Source of the DNA: Chryseobacterium jejuense
GTDB lineage: Bacteria; Bacteroidota; Bacteroidia; Flavobacteriales; Weeksellaceae
Reading direction: 5' to 3'
Assembly (NCBI RefSeq): GCF_017877355.1
Contig: NZ_JAGIPR010000002.1
Location: forward strand, 1 to 64,000
DNA: 64,000 nt
Shown here: in pieces, positions 55,627 to 64,000 of the stretch
How the letters are laid out: every line of letters begins with the position of its first letter
Position numbering within the stretch: position 1 is the stretch's first letter
The notes under the pieces: generated by a model
What the model saw: only the letters and a program-made list of their open reading frames with translations
What the model was told of the DNA's origin: nothing
Database searches by the model: none
Program-made: the position numbers and the translations under genes

Positions 55627-57318
55627 ATGAATTTATTTACGGAAACCAGTTTAAGTCCTGATATTCTTAAGGCAATTGGCGAACTGGGCTACGAAAGCCC
55701 AACAGAAATCCAAAAACAGACTATCCCTTTTATTCTTTCAGATATTCGCGACTTGATCGCACTTGCGCAGACAGGGACAGGCAAAACAGCAGCGTTTTCG
55801 CTTCCGATTTTGGATATGATTGACGATACGAGTCGCAAAATCCAATTATTGGTGCTTTGTCCGACACGGGAATTATGTCTTCAGATTTCGAAGGACATAA
55901 AGAATTACTCTAAATACATGGACATCAAAACTACTGCGGTTTATGGTGGAAGTAGTATTGTAGATCAAATGAGATCTTTAAAAGAGAAACCACAAATTAT
56001 CGTGGGAACTCCAGGTAGGGTAATTGACCTTATCAACAGAAAAGCCTTAGATTTTTCTGCGATTCATTGGTTAGTATTAGATGAAGCTGATGAAATGCTA
56101 TCAATGGGATTCAAGGATGAATTGGAAACCATTCTAAGAGAAACTCCGGAAACGAAACAAACTTTCTTATTCTCGGCTACGATGAATAAAGAAGTGGAAA
56201 GAATTTCCAAAAACTATCTTACAAAGCCACACCGTATTTCAGTAGGTTCTATCAACGAAGTGAAGAAGAACATTACTCACGAATATTATGTGGTAGGATA
56301 TCGTCAGAAAAAAGAAGCATTAAAAAGATTAATTGATGCCAATCCTAACCAGTATTCCATTATTTTCTGTAGAACAAGAATGGAAACTCAGGAGGTTGCA
56401 GATTTCTTGATGCAGAACGGCTATGCAGCGGATGCCCTTCATGGTGACCTTTCTCAAGCGCAGAGAGATACGGTAATGAAGAAATTCAGATTGAAAAACA
56501 TTGATATCCTTGTAGCAACAGACGTTGCAGCAAGAGGATTAGATGTAAACTCTCTGACTCACGTTATCCACTTCTCTTTACCTGATGATCCTGAAGTATT
56601 TGTTCACAGAAGCGGAAGAACAGGTAGAGCTGGTAAAGATGGTATTTCTATGGCTTTAATTAAGCCTGAAGAAAGCAGAAAATTGAAGCAGATTAAATCT
56701 GCTACTAAAATTGAAATTAACGAAAAATTCATTCCTACAGGAGACCAGATTATCAAGGCTCAGGTTGGAGGTGTTTTCGAAAAACTATTGACAGAGCACG
56801 AAGATCTTTTCGAATTTGATGATAGCTTAATTCCAGATTTAAGTAGCTTTACAAAAGAAGAATTGGTACACAAGTTGTTACAGTTCCAATTGAAAGATCT
56901 TGCTTTATATTACAAAGACAAACACGATCTTGTTGAGCAGAAGTTGAGCAACAGAGACGATGATTTCTCAAGAAGAGACCGTGGACGAGATAGAGGAAGA
57001 GATAGAGACAGCAGAGACAGAGATCGCGGAAGAGATAGAGATCGTGGTGGAAAGCCAAGAAGAAAGGATGAAAACATGGTTAGATTCTTCTTCAACCTTG
57101 GTAAAAAAGACCACTTGAAGAAGCTTGATGTTTTAGATATTATCAACAAAGCTACTACTGATGGTAAGAGCAAGAAAAGAGCTGAAATCGGAGATATCGA
57201 AATTTTAGAGAAATTCTCTTTCTTCGAAGTTGAAAAATCGTATAGAGACAATGTCTTGAGCAATATTCAATCGATGAAATTTAAAGGAAAAGATATGAGA
57301 GCTGAAGTAGCTAACTAA
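55627..57318 (+). CDS. DEAD-box RNA helicase with DbpA-like RNA-binding domain
   Basis: The 563-residue ATP-dependent RNA helicase has all DEAD-box motifs: Q motif, AQTGTGKT, PTREL, GTPGR, DEADEML, SAT, and HRSGRTGRAG. A linker of about 35 residues (about 443-478) consists almost only of Arg, Asp and Gly (repeats of RDRGRD and RDRD). The last 75 residues form the DbpA-type RNA-binding domain (MVRFFFNLGKKDHLKKLDVL...GDIEILEKFSFFEV). A role in ribosome assembly or mRNA handling is likely. It ends at a strong terminator. Confidence 0.95.
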   Translation: MNLFTETSLSPDILKAIGELGYESPTEIQKQTIPFILSDIRDLIALAQTGTGKTAAFSLPILDMIDDTSRKIQLLVLCPTRELCLQISKDIKNYSKYMDIKTTAVYGGSSIVDQMRSLKEKPQIIVGTPGRVIDLINRKALDFSAIHWLVLDEADEMLSMGFKDELETILRETPETKQTFLFSATMNKEVERISKNYLTKPHRISVGSINEVKKNITHEYYVVGYRQKKEALKRLIDANPNQYSIIFCRTRMETQEVADFLMQNGYAADALHGDLSQAQRDTVMKKFRLKNIDILVATDVAARGLDVNSLTHVIHFSLPDDPEVFVHRSGRTGRAGKDGISMALIKPEESRKLKQIKSATKIEINEKFIPTGDQIIKAQVGGVFEKLLTEHEDLFEFDDSLIPDLSSFTKEELVHKLLQFQLKDLALYYKDKHDLVEQKLSNRDDDFSRRDRGRDRGRDRDSRDRDRGRDRDRGGKPRRKDENMVRFFFNLGKKDHLKKLDVLDIINKATTDGKSKKRAEIGDIEILEKFSFFEVEKSYRDNVLSNIQSMKFKGKDMRAEVAN

Positions 57319-57336
57319 TCTCTTTTTATACCCTAT

Positions 57337-57364
57337 AAAACCGGCAATACTGCCGGTTTTTTTA
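57337..57364 (+). terminator. Rho-independent terminator of the helicase gene
   Basis: Perfect 10-bp stem AAAACCGGCA/TGCCGGTTTT with a four-base loop and a T run. Confidence 0.9.
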
Positions 57365-57469
57365 TTTGATAATCAATGGGTAAGCGAATGTTAACAAAAC
57401 TTAATGTTATATAGTTTCATGGGCGGTCCTTTTTTAAGAAATTTGCACTCGAATTATAAATACTAAAAA

Positions 57470-58108
57470 ATGGGAATTGGTAATATTTTCCACGCTTTTC
57501 AACCAAAAGATAAAATCTTCTTTGTACTTTTCGAGAAGGTAACAGAAAATCTAGTTGCAATGTCTGAAGAATTCAACGCTGGAATCAAGGATTTCGATCT
57601 TAACGACGATTCAATGTTGAAAAAAATGAGTGATTACGAACATAAAAATGACGAGCTTACTCACGAAATCTTCGTAGAACTAGGAAAAAACTTCATTACT
57701 CCTTTTGACCGTGAAGATATTCACACATTGGCAACAGGATTAGATGATATCGCAGATTATATCTACGCTTCTACAAAATATATCTTCTTATACAAATCTC
57801 CTGAGATGAAAGCTTATTCAGACTTCTCTCTGTTGATCCACAAAGCATGTCTTGAAATTCAGAATGCAATGAAGAACCTTAAAGGCTTCAAGAACATGGA
57901 GCAGGTGAAAGAAGCTTGTATTAAAGTAAACTCTATTGAGAATATTGCAGATGATTTGCTTTCTAACTCAATGGTAGATTTATTCGAAACTAATGATGCC
58001 ATCAACATTATTAAAGTTTCATCTGTATTGAACTATCTTGAAATCGTAACGGATAAAGCAGAAGATGTTGCCAATACAATTGAGAACATCATGATTAAAT
58101 ACGCCTAA
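57470..58108 (+). CDS. DUF47/PhoU-like phosphate transport regulator
   Basis: The 212-residue all-helical protein is of the DUF47 family (MGIGNIFHAFQPKDKIFFVLFEK, SDYEHKNDELTHEIFVEL, FITPFDREDIHTLATGLDDIADYIY; quoted in parts), a PhoU relative that usually precedes and controls a PiT-type phosphate transporter. Exactly such a gene follows after 23 bases, so the two form an operon. It is cytoplasmic and likely binds metal. GAAATTTG upstream is a weak promoter candidate. Confidence 0.93.
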   Translation: MGIGNIFHAFQPKDKIFFVLFEKVTENLVAMSEEFNAGIKDFDLNDDSMLKKMSDYEHKNDELTHEIFVELGKNFITPFDREDIHTLATGLDDIADYIYASTKYIFLYKSPEMKAYSDFSLLIHKACLEIQNAMKNLKGFKNMEQVKEACIKVNSIENIADDLLSNSMVDLFETNDAINIIKVSSVLNYLEIVTDKAEDVANTIENIMIKYA

Positions 58109-58131
58109 AAGATAACAATACATAGCAAAAA

Positions 58132-59274
58132 ATGGAATTTCCGATTTTACTTGTAGTTATTATTGCGTTGGCGTTAATCTTTGATTATATCAATGGTTTC
58201 CATGATGCGGCCAACTCGATTGCAACTATCGTATCTACAAAAGTTTTAACTCCATTCCAGGCTGTACTTTGGGCAGCACTTTGGAACTTTGCAGCTTTCT
58301 TTATTGCTGCTTATATTATTGGAGAATTCAAAATTGGTAATACAATTGCCAAAACAGTTAATGAGAATTTTATCACACTTGAAGTTATATTTTCCGGCTT
58401 GATGGCAGCCATTGCCTGGAACCTTCTGACATGGTGGTTTGGAATTCCTTCTTCGTCATCACATACCTTGATTGGAGGATTTCTGGGAGCAGCTTTGATG
58501 CATGCTTTCATGATGGACTATCATGATGTAGCAGCAGCACAACCAGGGCTTGGATTCTGGGATACCGCTAAAGAAGCTATGAGCCAGGTTACCCACCAGA
58601 GTGTTGTAAAGTTTGATAAAGTAATTCCTATCTTCCTGTTCATTTTTATGGCACCGATTATAGGGATGATTATCTCCATCATTATTACATTAATTATTGT
58701 TCATCTTTATAAGAGATCAAATCCACACAAAGCAGATAAATCTTTCAAGAGATTACAGTTGGCTTCGTCAGCACTGTTTAGTTTAGGACATGGTTTGAAT
58801 GATGCTCAGAAAGTAATGGGGATTATTGGAGCTGCTGTAATTTATTATCACGTTAATATGCTTCAGGATGTACAGTATTTGGATATTCCTTCTGCAGAAC
58901 GTTTTAATTACTTTGCACAGCACTATATTTGGGTTCCTTTAGTTTCATTTATTGCCATTGCCTTAGGAACAATGAGTGGTGGTTGGAAGATCATCAAAAC
59001 AATGGGAACTAAGATTACTAAAGTAACTTCATTAGAAGGAGTAAGTGCAGAAACTGCAGGAGCTATTACTTTATTTATCACAGACCACTTTGGTATTCCT
59101 GTATCTACAACACACACCATTACAGGTTCTATCATCGGGGTAGGATTAACGAAAAGAATTTCTGCTGTAAGATGGGGAATTACGGTAAGCTTACTTTGGG
59201 CTTGGGTATTAACCATTCCAATTTCAGCATTGGTAGCAGCAATCACTTATCTTATTGTAACTTTCCTTTTTTAA
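58132..59274 (+). CDS. inorganic phosphate transporter, PiT family
   Basis: The 380-residue inner-membrane transporter shows about ten spans and the two PiT signature repeats: DYINGFHDAANSIATIVST with GIPSSSSHTLIGGFLG in the first half, and GHGLNDAQKVMGII with GIPVSTTHTITGSIIG in the second. It imports phosphate with H+ or Na+. It is cotranscribed with the DUF47 gene. Together with the secreted phosphatases this window is rich in phosphate functions. Confidence 0.96.
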   Translation: MEFPILLVVIIALALIFDYINGFHDAANSIATIVSTKVLTPFQAVLWAALWNFAAFFIAAYIIGEFKIGNTIAKTVNENFITLEVIFSGLMAAIAWNLLTWWFGIPSSSSHTLIGGFLGAALMHAFMMDYHDVAAAQPGLGFWDTAKEAMSQVTHQSVVKFDKVIPIFLFIFMAPIIGMIISIIITLIIVHLYKRSNPHKADKSFKRLQLASSALFSLGHGLNDAQKVMGIIGAAVIYYHVNMLQDVQYLDIPSAERFNYFAQHYIWVPLVSFIAIALGTMSGGWKIIKTMGTKITKVTSLEGVSAETAGAITLFITDHFGIPVSTTHTITGSIIGVGLTKRISAVRWGITVSLLWAWVLTIPISALVAAITYLIVTFLF

Positions 59275-59297
59275 GATAAAAATCACAATTATCATAT

Positions 59298-59327
59298 AAA
59301 CTTTGTCCATTTGGGCAAAGTTTTTTG
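59298..59327 (+). terminator. Rho-independent terminator of the DUF47/PiT operon
   Basis: AAACTTTGTCC/GGGCAAAGTTT stem (one G-U pair), four-base loop, then TTTTG. Confidence 0.85.
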
Positions 59328-59350
59328 TTTTATAGAGCCTTGAAAAATTG

Positions 59351-59358
59351 TATTTTTG
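59351..59358 (+). promoter_or_regulatory. Bacteroidetes -7 promoter element (TATTTTTG)
   Basis: TATTTTTG ends 18 bases before the ATG of the polyprenyl synthase. Confidence 0.6.
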
Positions 59359-59376
59359 TTCAAATTATAAGATTTT

Positions 59377-60348
59377 ATGGAATTTTTAGACAGATATCAG
59401 CAAATTGTTGGTGACGCCATCAATAAGTACACTTTTAAAGATAAACCTACGGAGCTGTATGAGCCGATGAACTACATTATTTCCCATGGTGGAAAACGTC
59501 TTCGTCCCATTATGGTACTGATGGCTTGTGATTTGTTTGGCGGAGACCTGAAACAGGCTATAAAACCATCTTTGGCTATCGAGTTTTTCCATAACTTCAC
59601 CCTGATTCATGATGATATTATGGATGAGGCTCCGTTAAGAAGAAATAAGCCTACAATCCACACACTACACGGGATCAATGTGGGAATTCTTTCGGGAGAC
59701 GGATTAATGCTTAAAGCTTATAAATTCTTTGAAGATCTTGAACCTGAAATTTTTAAAGCTTGTATCAGAATCTTTACCCATACTGGACTTCTTTTATGTG
59801 AAGGACAACAGTATGATATTAATTTCGAAACCCAGGAGAATGTAACTTTTGATGATTATATCAGAATGATTACCTACAAAACGGGAGTGCTAAGTGCTTC
59901 TTCTTTTGAGATCGGAGCCTTAATTGCAAAAGCTGATTTTAAAGATGCAAAAGCAATTTTCAACTTCGGAAAACACATCGGAATTGCATTCCAGATTATG
60001 GATGATTATCTTGATGTATTTGGAGATCAGGCGCAGTTTGGTAAAAAACATGCCGGAGATATCTACGAAAATAAGAAAACAGTTCTTTACCTGTTAGCAA
60101 GAGAACATGCTACAGATGAGGAAAGAAAAGAGTTGGATTACTGGTATTCTAAAAAGACAGATAATATTGATAAGATCTATGGTGTTGAAAAGATCTTCAG
60201 AAGAACAAAAGTGGATGAAAAAGCACTTCGTTTGATCGAAAAACACAACGAAATCGGTCAGAGCTATCTTCAGAAAATTGATATTCCTGACGAAAAGAAA
60301 AAGCCGTTTATTGAGTTGGCAAATTATTTACTAAGAAGAGAAAGCTAA
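59377..60348 (+). CDS. polyprenyl diphosphate synthase
   Basis: The 323-residue trans-isoprenyl synthase condenses isopentenyl diphosphate with an allylic primer. It carries GGKRLRP, the first aspartate-rich motif LIHDDIMDEA and the second QIMDDYLDVFGD, all intact. The product could be geranylgeranyl diphosphate or the octaprenyl side chain of menaquinone; residues before the first motif (FFHNFT) do not settle chain length by eye. It is followed by the GSCFA-DUF4269-TatD set. Confidence 0.94.
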   Translation: MEFLDRYQQIVGDAINKYTFKDKPTELYEPMNYIISHGGKRLRPIMVLMACDLFGGDLKQAIKPSLAIEFFHNFTLIHDDIMDEAPLRRNKPTIHTLHGINVGILSGDGLMLKAYKFFEDLEPEIFKACIRIFTHTGLLLCEGQQYDINFETQENVTFDDYIRMITYKTGVLSASSFEIGALIAKADFKDAKAIFNFGKHIGIAFQIMDDYLDVFGDQAQFGKKHAGDIYENKKTVLYLLAREHATDEERKELDYWYSKKTDNIDKIYGVEKIFRRTKVDEKALRLIEKHNEIGQSYLQKIDIPDEKKKPFIELANYLLRRES

Positions 60349-60365
60349 ATAAGGTTGAAGATGAT

Positions 60366-60403
60366 AGGTAGTAGGTGGCAAGATTGCCTGCCACCTATTA
60401 CCT
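60366..60403. repeat. AGGTAGTAGGTGGCA hairpin (dispersed spacer)
   Basis: Arms 60366-60380 and 60389-60403 form a 15-bp stem with one G-U pair and an eight-base loop, then the motif TGCCACCTA is repeated. It overlaps the theoretical 5' extension of the GSCFA ORF, which shows that the extension (from 60375) is not coding. Confidence 0.6.
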
Positions 60404-60422
60404 GCCACCTAATATCTATACA

Positions 60423-61373
60423 ATGAAATTCAGAACCGAGGTTGATATCCCGAAATCAGAGAAAAAGATAGAAATTGAAGATCGAATATTTTCAATAGGT
60501 TCCTGTTTTGCCTCTGAAATGACTGAATTACTGAAAGATGGCCAGCTTCAGACCCTCAATAATCCTTTTGGGACGATTTTTAATCCCTTTTCTATTAATA
60601 ATGCGGTAAAAAGACTCCATGATTCGGAGTTCTATGTGGAAGAAGAACTGATTACCTATAATGAAGAATATCTCTCATTAGATCATCATATGAGTTTTGA
60701 TACGAGATATATTCATCAGACATTGGACAAAATCAATGGTTCTATTGAAGCAGGAAATGCCTTTCTTCAGGAAGCAGACTGGATCATTATTACGTACGGA
60801 TCCTCTTTCATTTATGAGTTCCTTCCGAAACAAAAATTGGTGGCTAATTGTCATAAGATTCCACAGAAATTCTTTGAGAAGAGATTGTTATCACATCAAG
60901 AGCTTACAGGTTCCATTTACAATACCATTCTGGAACTTAAAGATATCTGCAAAGAAGGAGTTCAGATTTTATTTTCTGTTTCTCCGGTAAGGCATACCAA
61001 AGATGGAATGGTTGAGAATCAGTTGAGCAAATCCAAGTTAATTACGGCTGTTCACGAATCTATTTCTCTATTTGAAGACTGCCATTATCTGCCTGTTTAT
61101 GAGATTTTGATGGATGATTTGAGGGATTATCGTTTCTATAAAGAAGATATGATTCATCCGAGTACTCAAGCCGTTAATTATATTTTTGATAAGTTTGGAG
61201 ACTCTTATTTTTCGGAAGAAACAAAGGGATTCATTAAAGAAAATTTTAAGATTATGAGAGCATTGGAGCATAGAACCAATGATACAAAAGATCCGAAATT
61301 TATTGAATTCAGAGAAAAATTAGATCAGAGAATAGACCTACAACGTAAAAAGGTAAAACATAAAATATTTTAA
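60423..61373 (+). CDS. GSCFA-domain protein
   Basis: From the ATG at 60423 the product has 316 residues. The family name-giving motif GSCFA is at residues 24-28 (FSIGSCFASEMTELL), followed by NPFGTIFNPFSI, DHHMSFDT and ITYGSSFIYE. The family is related in fold to SGNH/GDSL esterases and is common in Bacteroidetes; substrate unknown. The frame is open from 60375, but a hairpin repeat occupies that part. The DUF4269 gene begins at the very next base after its stop. Confidence 0.92.
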   Translation: MKFRTEVDIPKSEKKIEIEDRIFSIGSCFASEMTELLKDGQLQTLNNPFGTIFNPFSINNAVKRLHDSEFYVEEELITYNEEYLSLDHHMSFDTRYIHQTLDKINGSIEAGNAFLQEADWIIITYGSSFIYEFLPKQKLVANCHKIPQKFFEKRLLSHQELTGSIYNTILELKDICKEGVQILFSVSPVRHTKDGMVENQLSKSKLITAVHESISLFEDCHYLPVYEILMDDLRDYRFYKEDMIHPSTQAVNYIFDKFGDSYFSEETKGFIKENFKIMRALEHRTNDTKDPKFIEFREKLDQRIDLQRKKVKHKIF

Positions 61374-61895
61374 ATGCCTGATTTCACTGGAATTGATTAT
61401 TTGAAAGATGGAAACGAAAGGCAAAGAAAAGCTTACGAACTTCTTGCAAAGCATCGTATTTTTGAAAAATTAAAAGATTATTCACCCATTTTAGCAGGAA
61501 CTATTCCGATTGAAATTGATATAGAAGGAAGTGATCTGGACCTTATTTTTGAGGTGGATTTAAGATTTGAGGAAGACTTTCTGGATGATTTAATGTTTAG
61601 CAGGTTTATTCCTGATAATATAGAAGTAGAATATCCCATCATAAACGGTGAAAAATGTATTATTTTAAATTTTATGCTGGAAGGGTTTCCCATTGAGGTT
61701 TTCGGACAGAATAAACCTACAATTAAGCAGAATGCCTATCTTCATATGATTGCTGAACACAAAATATTAGAGGAAAAAGGAGAAGAATTTAAACACAAAA
61801 TAATAGAGCTTAAAAAACAGGGAATAAAGACAGAACCGGCTTTCGGAATGTTACTGGGGCTTGAAAATCCTTACGAAGATCTATTAAAATTTTAA
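61374..61895 (+). CDS. DUF4269-family protein (nucleotidyltransferase-like)
   Basis: The 173-residue protein starts at the base after the GSCFA stop, so translation is coupled. It has AGTIPIEIDIEGSDLDLIFEV, a block with the GSDLDL acidic pattern seen in nucleotidyltransferase-fold proteins, and ENPYEDLL at the C-terminus, which fit DUF4269. No activity is established. The TatD gene follows after five bases, so the three genes form one transcript. Confidence 0.88.
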   Translation: MPDFTGIDYLKDGNERQRKAYELLAKHRIFEKLKDYSPILAGTIPIEIDIEGSDLDLIFEVDLRFEEDFLDDLMFSRFIPDNIEVEYPIINGEKCIILNFMLEGFPIEVFGQNKPTIKQNAYLHMIAEHKILEEKGEEFKHKIIELKKQGIKTEPAFGMLLGLENPYEDLLKF

Positions 61896-61900
61896 ATAAA

Positions 61901-62668
61901 ATGATTGATACACATACCCATTTATACGCAGAAGAATTTGATGAAGATAGAAAAGATGCTATCCAAAGAGCTTTAAATAAAGGAATTACAGAATTTTATC
62001 TTCCTGCTATTGATTCTGGATCTCACGAGAAAATGCTGCAGCTGGAAACAGACTATCCCGGGCAGATTTTTTCAATGATGGGGCTTCATCCTTGCTATGT
62101 AAAACAGGAATCCTGGGAAAAAGAACTGGAAATCGTTAAGAACTATCTTAACCAAAGATATTTTCCTGCGATAGGAGAGATCGGAATTGACTTGTATTGG
62201 GATAAAACAACTTTGGATATTCAGGTGAAAGCTTTTGAACAGCAGATTGATTGGGCTATTGAAAAAGACCTTCCGATTGTAATTCATACCAGAGAAAGCT
62301 TTGATGAAACATTCGAAGTACTGGAAAGAAAGAAACATCCGAAATTAAGAGGAATCTTCCATTGCTTTTCCGGAAATTTGGAACAGGCCCAGCATGCGAT
62401 TGACCTGAATTTTATTTTAGGAATCGGCGGAGTAGTGACCTTTAAAAACGGGAAAATAGATCAGTTTTTGAGTGAAGTTCCGTTAGATAAAATCGTATTG
62501 GAAACAGATTCTCCTTATCTGGCACCGGTTCCGCACAGAGGAAAAAGAAATGAGAGCTCGTATCTTGATCTTGTAGCCGGGAAGCTTGTGAATATTTATG
62601 GTAAGGATTTTTCTGAGATAGATAGAATTACAACTGAAAATGCAAAAAGAATTTTTTTTAACAGTTAA
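61901..62668 (+). CDS. TatD-family metal-dependent hydrolase
   Basis: The 255-residue TIM-barrel nuclease-like enzyme has the N-terminal metal motif IDTHTHLYAEEFDED, the glutamate in AIGEIGIDLYWD, IVIHTRESFDE, GIFHCFSGN and the C-terminal LETDSPYLAPVPHRGKRNE; all ligands are present. TatD enzymes have DNase and related activities. It lies five bases after the DUF4269 gene and five before the next gene. Confidence 0.94.
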   Translation: MIDTHTHLYAEEFDEDRKDAIQRALNKGITEFYLPAIDSGSHEKMLQLETDYPGQIFSMMGLHPCYVKQESWEKELEIVKNYLNQRYFPAIGEIGIDLYWDKTTLDIQVKAFEQQIDWAIEKDLPIVIHTRESFDETFEVLERKKHPKLRGIFHCFSGNLEQAQHAIDLNFILGIGGVVTFKNGKIDQFLSEVPLDKIVLETDSPYLAPVPHRGKRNESSYLDLVAGKLVNIYGKDFSEIDRITTENAKRIFFNS

Positions 62669-62673
62669 AATCT

Positions 62674-63825
62674 ATGGATAAATTATTAACCCCAACGTTG
62701 AATAAATCAATTTCCATTGTTTTATTCATTCTTTATTCTGCTATGAACCTTTCGTTTCTTGTAAAGTATGGGATAAGACAGTCTATTATACCAATTTATC
62801 TGTTGATAGCCGTATTTATTCTTGTTCATTTTCTTATTTTTAAATACAGTCATCAGATATTTTTAAAATTTAGAGAAAGACCTTTTATTTTGAAGGCTTT
62901 TATTGTGAGTGTTGCATTAGCTTATATTGGTTTGTCACATGTTTTTACAGACCCTTATAAACTCAATATAGACCGATGGCAGACCATAGAATACTCGCTT
63001 AGATATTGGCTTCACGGTAAATATATTTATGATACGGAAAACTTTGTAGGAAATTATCCTTCCTATCTTCCTGGGCAGCTTCTGGTGGCTGTAATTTTCT
63101 TTTTTATAGGAAATGTTGGCTATCTTCAGGTTGCAGCATTTCTTCTATTCTGTTATGCCATTATAAAAGAATTTAAAAATAGAGAAGTTAAATGGACTGG
63201 TATATTTCTTTTAGCTATTTCATTATCTTATATTTATGAAGTCGTTTGTAAAAGTGATCTTATTTCTTCATTTATTATAGTCTCTGCATTTATATTGTAC
63301 TGGCATAGAAAATTTGAAAAAGACTATTTTAAGAATCCGTTTTTATTAGGGCTTTTATTGGGCTTTATCTGTCTTACAAGAAGTGTAGTTATTATTCCGC
63401 TTATCTTATTTTTTATGAAACCATTTTTGGCTACCCAAATAGCTAATAAGGTAAAAGTAGGTGTTGGCTTTGTCATTACATTTTCTTTACTGCTGGCTAC
63501 AGTATTGCTTCCAGCAAAAGATTTTGATTATATTTTAAAATACAATCCATTACAGCTGCAGGGGCAGGCAAATAAATATGTTACATTATTTTTCCTGGCA
63601 GTTACCATTATTCTGTCTTTTTATGTCAATAGAGTAGAGCAGGTATTTTATCTGTCGTCAGTTATTATTTTTGCAATGATGGCATCCTATGTTTTTGAAA
63701 CTATTATGCTGGGTTGGACATTTGATTATATGAACGTTTCTTATCTGGCTATAGCACTTCCATTTTGTATTATAGGATTTTGTTATACAAAACAGAAAAA
63801 TATAGAATTTGAAAATATACAGTAA
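62674..63825 (+). CDS. multi-span membrane protein, glycosyltransferase family 87/39-like
   Basis: The 383-residue integral membrane protein has about ten hydrophobic spans. It resembles polyprenol-phosphate-dependent mannosyltransferase-type proteins: an early DPYKLNIDRWQTIEYSLRYWLHGKYIYDT loop (quoted in part) and an Arg in LTRSVVIIPLIL between spans. Family assignment is by layout only. It follows tatD after five bases and is the last gene of the transcript, closed by a strong terminator. Confidence 0.65.
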   Translation: MDKLLTPTLNKSISIVLFILYSAMNLSFLVKYGIRQSIIPIYLLIAVFILVHFLIFKYSHQIFLKFRERPFILKAFIVSVALAYIGLSHVFTDPYKLNIDRWQTIEYSLRYWLHGKYIYDTENFVGNYPSYLPGQLLVAVIFFFIGNVGYLQVAAFLLFCYAIIKEFKNREVKWTGIFLLAISLSYIYEVVCKSDLISSFIIVSAFILYWHRKFEKDYFKNPFLLGLLLGFICLTRSVVIIPLILFFMKPFLATQIANKVKVGVGFVITFSLLLATVLLPAKDFDYILKYNPLQLQGQANKYVTLFFLAVTIILSFYVNRVEQVFYLSSVIIFAMMASYVFETIMLGWTFDYMNVSYLAIALPFCIIGFCYTKQKNIEFENIQ

Positions 63826-63882
63826 AAAAAGTCCTTTTCATTTTTGGAGGCCACTGAAAAAGTGATTTCAGAGATGACAAAA

Positions 63883-63918
63883 AAGAACGAAAACCGAAAG
63901 GTTTTCGTTCTTTTTTGT
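63883..63918 (+). terminator. Rho-independent terminator with GAAA tetraloop
   Basis: Perfect 13-bp stem AAGAACGAAAACC/GGTTTTCGTTCTT closed by a GAAA tetraloop and followed by TTTTTTG. It ends the GSCFA to membrane-protein transcript. The last 80 bases of the window show no gene. Confidence 0.92.
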
Positions 63919-64000
63919 TGTATGTTAATATTGTAATTCAATGATTTATGGATGCTAGTTCAGTAACAAAATATTCAATTAAGTATTTACTCTGATTTAT

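Noticed and set aside
60375..60422. 5' extension of the GSCFA gene
   Set aside because: It encodes a dispersed hairpin repeat rather than protein; the natural N-terminus is at 60423.

Overview
The window looks like a chromosomal segment of a Flavobacteriia bacterium, most likely Chryseobacterium or a close relative. The reasons are an AT-rich composition, many TAnnTTTG (-7 type) Bacteroidetes promoters, almost no Shine-Dalgarno sequences, a SusC/SusD pair, a type IX secretion sorting domain, GSCFA/DUF4269/DUF2461 proteins and a GG-leader peptide of the Chryseobacterium bacteriocin-like kind. The genus assignment is inference from gene content; no rRNA is present.

Region by region: (1) 0.3-11.1 kb is a complete high-affinity potassium (Kdp) locus with an unusual layout: an NtrC/sigma-54 type response regulator, three very small membrane-protein genes (two unnamed, then kdpF), kdpA, kdpB, kdpC, an outer-membrane porin, a KdpD cut down to its cytoplasmic sensor half, and a separate HAMP-PAS histidine kinase. 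(2) 11.2-13.1 kb holds small hypothetical genes and a RelE/ParE-type toxin-antitoxin pair. (3) 13.1-17.7 kb, minus strand: a large secreted leucine-rich-repeat protein and DNA ligase ligA. (4) 17.9-28.5 kb is an envelope nutrient-acquisition stretch: an Oar-like TonB receptor, a secreted glycerophosphodiesterase, a SusC/SusD pair and a secreted calcineurin-type phosphoesterase, which together suggest scavenging of phosphate esters. (5) 28.8-34.3 kb is mixed: SDR reductase, prmA, an SH3-like secreted protein, an e(P4)-type acid phosphatase, a Crp-family regulator and a metallo-beta-lactamase-fold hydrolase, plus a possible structured RNA.

(6) 34.4-44.5 kb looks accessory. It is bracketed by two broken tRNA copies that share a 23-base identical core, and carries an RND efflux operon (fusion protein, permease, TolC), an SDR gene inserted between two copies of the tolC 3' end, and TetR and AraC regulators. 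A perfect 14-bp palindrome lies in the divergent control region. (7) 44.6-47.2 kb has three identical tRNA-Arg/tRNA-Pro cassettes plus tRNA-Ser. Between the second and third cassettes lie a secreted nuclease and a 64-residue double-glycine-leader peptide whose six cysteines match the spacing of CS-alpha-beta defensins; this is the most striking single item in the window. (8) 47.3-54.3 kb: a lipoprotein amidase, aspartase, and a small surface-polysaccharide group (two glycosyltransferases, a flippase, an FkbM methyltransferase). (9) 54.6-64 kb: housekeeping genes including a DbpA-like DEAD-box helicase, a DUF47/PiT phosphate transport pair, polyprenyl synthase, GSCFA, DUF4269, TatD and a membrane protein. 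Short dispersed intergenic repeats recur throughout.
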